Source of the DNA: Flavobacteriales bacterium
Lineage (GTDB): Bacteria > Bacteroidota > Bacteroidia > Flavobacteriales_F > PHOS-HE28
NCBI GenBank assembly: GCA_020854015.1
Contig: JADZGG010000287.1
Coordinates: 1-33,685 of the forward strand
Reading direction: 5' to 3'
Length of the DNA stretch: 33,685 nucleotides
The position numbers were made by a program, and so were the translations under genes. Position 1 is the stretch's first letter. Every line of letters starts with the position of its first letter. A model generated the notes under the pieces. That model saw only the letters and a list, made by a program, of their open reading frames with translations. It did not search any database and was not told where the DNA came from. Positions 33,075 through 33,685 of this stretch are shown in pieces.

Positions 33075-33570
33075 GGCGGATCTTCTCGACCAATGCGGTG
33101 GTGGAGAAGCCGTCCACGAGCTTGAGGCTGCGCACTTCGCCCCCGCGGGCCTTCACCACGTCGGCGCCCACGATCTGCTCGGGCTTCCAGTCGCCGCCCT
33201 TGGCCACCACGTCGGGTTGCAGGGCAGTGATCAGTTCCAGCGGCGTGTCCTCGTCGAAGATCACCACGGCGTCCACGCAGCGCAGGGCGGCGAGAACCTT
33301 TGCGCGGCTGTCCTGGTCGTTGAGGGGCCGGTCATCGCCTTTGCCGAGGCGGCGCACGGAGGCGTCGCTGTTCACGCCCACCACCAGGCGGTCACCGAGG
33401 GCGGCCGCTTCCGGCAGGTACTCAACGTGCCCGCGGTGCAGGATGTCGAAGCAACCGTTGGTGAACACGATGCGGTCGCTCTTCAGGCGCCACACGTTCA
33501 CCATGCGCACCGCGCTGATGCGATCGAAGATGCGGCGGTCGGTGGTCTCAGGGACGGTGATCGTGCTCAT
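33067..33570 (-). CDS. rfaE2: D-glycero-beta-D-manno-heptose 1-phosphate adenylyltransferase
   Basis: A 167-residue nucleotidyltransferase equal to the C-terminal half of HldE. It makes ADP-heptose for the LPS core in the cytoplasm. The adenylyltransferase signatures are present: FTNGCFDILHRGH (HxGH at 45-48), VVGVNSDASVRRLGKGDDRP and the C-terminal GFSTTALVEKIR. The ATG at 33570 is chosen because it begins the family-typical N-terminus and overlaps the previous gene's stop as ATGA; the frame is open to 33660. The kinase half is not fused and must be elsewhere. The gene sits between a membrane protein and radA, overlapping both. Confidence 0.95.
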   Translation of the reverse strand: MSTITVPETTDRRIFDRISAVRMVNVWRLKSDRIVFTNGCFDILHRGHVEYLPEAAALGDRLVVGVNSDASVRRLGKGDDRPLNDQDSRAKVLAALRCVDAVVIFDEDTPLELITALQPDVVAKGGDWKPEQIVGADVVKARGGEVRSLKLVDGFSTTALVEKIRRG

Positions 33571-33685
33571 GCAGAAGGGGAACGTTTCAAGGCCATCAAA
33601 AGTAGCGACAGGCCACCGAGCACGATGATCATCAAGGTCTGCGCGGCCCAGAGCAACCACCCCATGGCCAAGGCGTCTGGGCGGA
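33567..33685 (-). CDS. C-terminal end of a membrane protein, truncated by window edge
   Basis: Thirty-eight codons are visible before TGA at 33567-33569. They contain one long hydrophobic segment (WLLWAAQTLMIIVLGGLSLL) and a short basic tail (KRSPSA). This fits the last transmembrane helix of a polytopic protein. Flippase-like (YbhN/lysylphosphatidylglycerol-synthase-TM) proteins often neighbour rfaE2 in Bacteroidota, which makes that family a candidate only. The stop overlaps the rfaE2 ATG by 4 nt, supporting one operon. Confidence 0.65.
   Translation of the reverse strand, partial: RPDALAMGWLLWAAQTLMIIVLGGLSLLLMALKRSPSA

Overview
The window looks like chromosomal DNA from a GC-rich member of the Bacteroidota, most likely an uncultured Flavobacteriales lineage. 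Four lines of evidence point there. Several very large secreted proteins carry type IX secretion (T9SS) sorting domains: type B/gliding-motility-associated in two, type A in two. Promoters match the Bacteroidota form TTG-N17-TAnnTTTG rather than the E. coli consensus. Starts generally lack Shine-Dalgarno sequences. The housekeeping genes (radA, rfaE2, hemN, comF-like, OmpA lipoprotein) are of bacteroidotal type. I see no rRNA, tRNA, CRISPR array, insertion sequence, phage or plasmid gene.

Layout. 1-546 is the end of a nitrilase-family omega-amidase gene. 543-10289 (minus) holds two tandem paralogous giant surface proteins with the same order of parts: IgGFc-binding-like N-terminus, Ig/PKD-like modules, a reelin/MAM-like jelly roll, an array of ~69-residue repeats, and a T9SS type B signal. 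The upstream copy is cut in two by a single in-frame TAA at 8679-8681. 10429-13279 (minus) encodes a lipoprotein with a bacterial Ig-like domain, a free-methionine-sulfoxide-reductase-like GAF protein and a ComF-type phosphoribosyltransferase. 13341-14252 is a membrane-anchored coiled-coil protein. 14265-17759 (minus) is a large putative outer-membrane beta-barrel, divergent from an oligopeptide-type ABC substrate-binding lipoprotein at 17904-19619. 19616-23341 has a conserved protein of unknown function, an OmpA-family lipoprotein, a small STAS-like protein and hemN. 23437-25697 is a glycosyltransferase/flavoprotein pair overlapping by 4 nt. 25741-31598 holds two divergent T9SS type A cargo genes; the larger has seven exact-length 237-bp Ig-like repeats behind a domain resembling a C25 (gingipain-type) peptidase that appears to lack its catalytic residues. 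31671-33685 (minus) is a tightly packed group: a membrane protein end, rfaE2 and radA.

How it fits together. Much of the window serves the cell envelope: T9SS cargo, lipoproteins, an outer-membrane barrel, LPS heptose activation and a peptide-binding protein. The T9SS machinery itself is not here. Gene ends are very compact: two convergent pairs share a 4-nt stop quadruplet, and two more end inside hairpins.

I did not find a coherent new multi-gene system. The most informative items are the nonsense-split adhesin with its intact neighbour, the 7-versus-5 repeat difference between those paralogs, the apparent pseudo-peptidase, and a perfect 14-bp palindrome inside a promoter spacer. All family calls come from reading the protein sequence, not from database searches.
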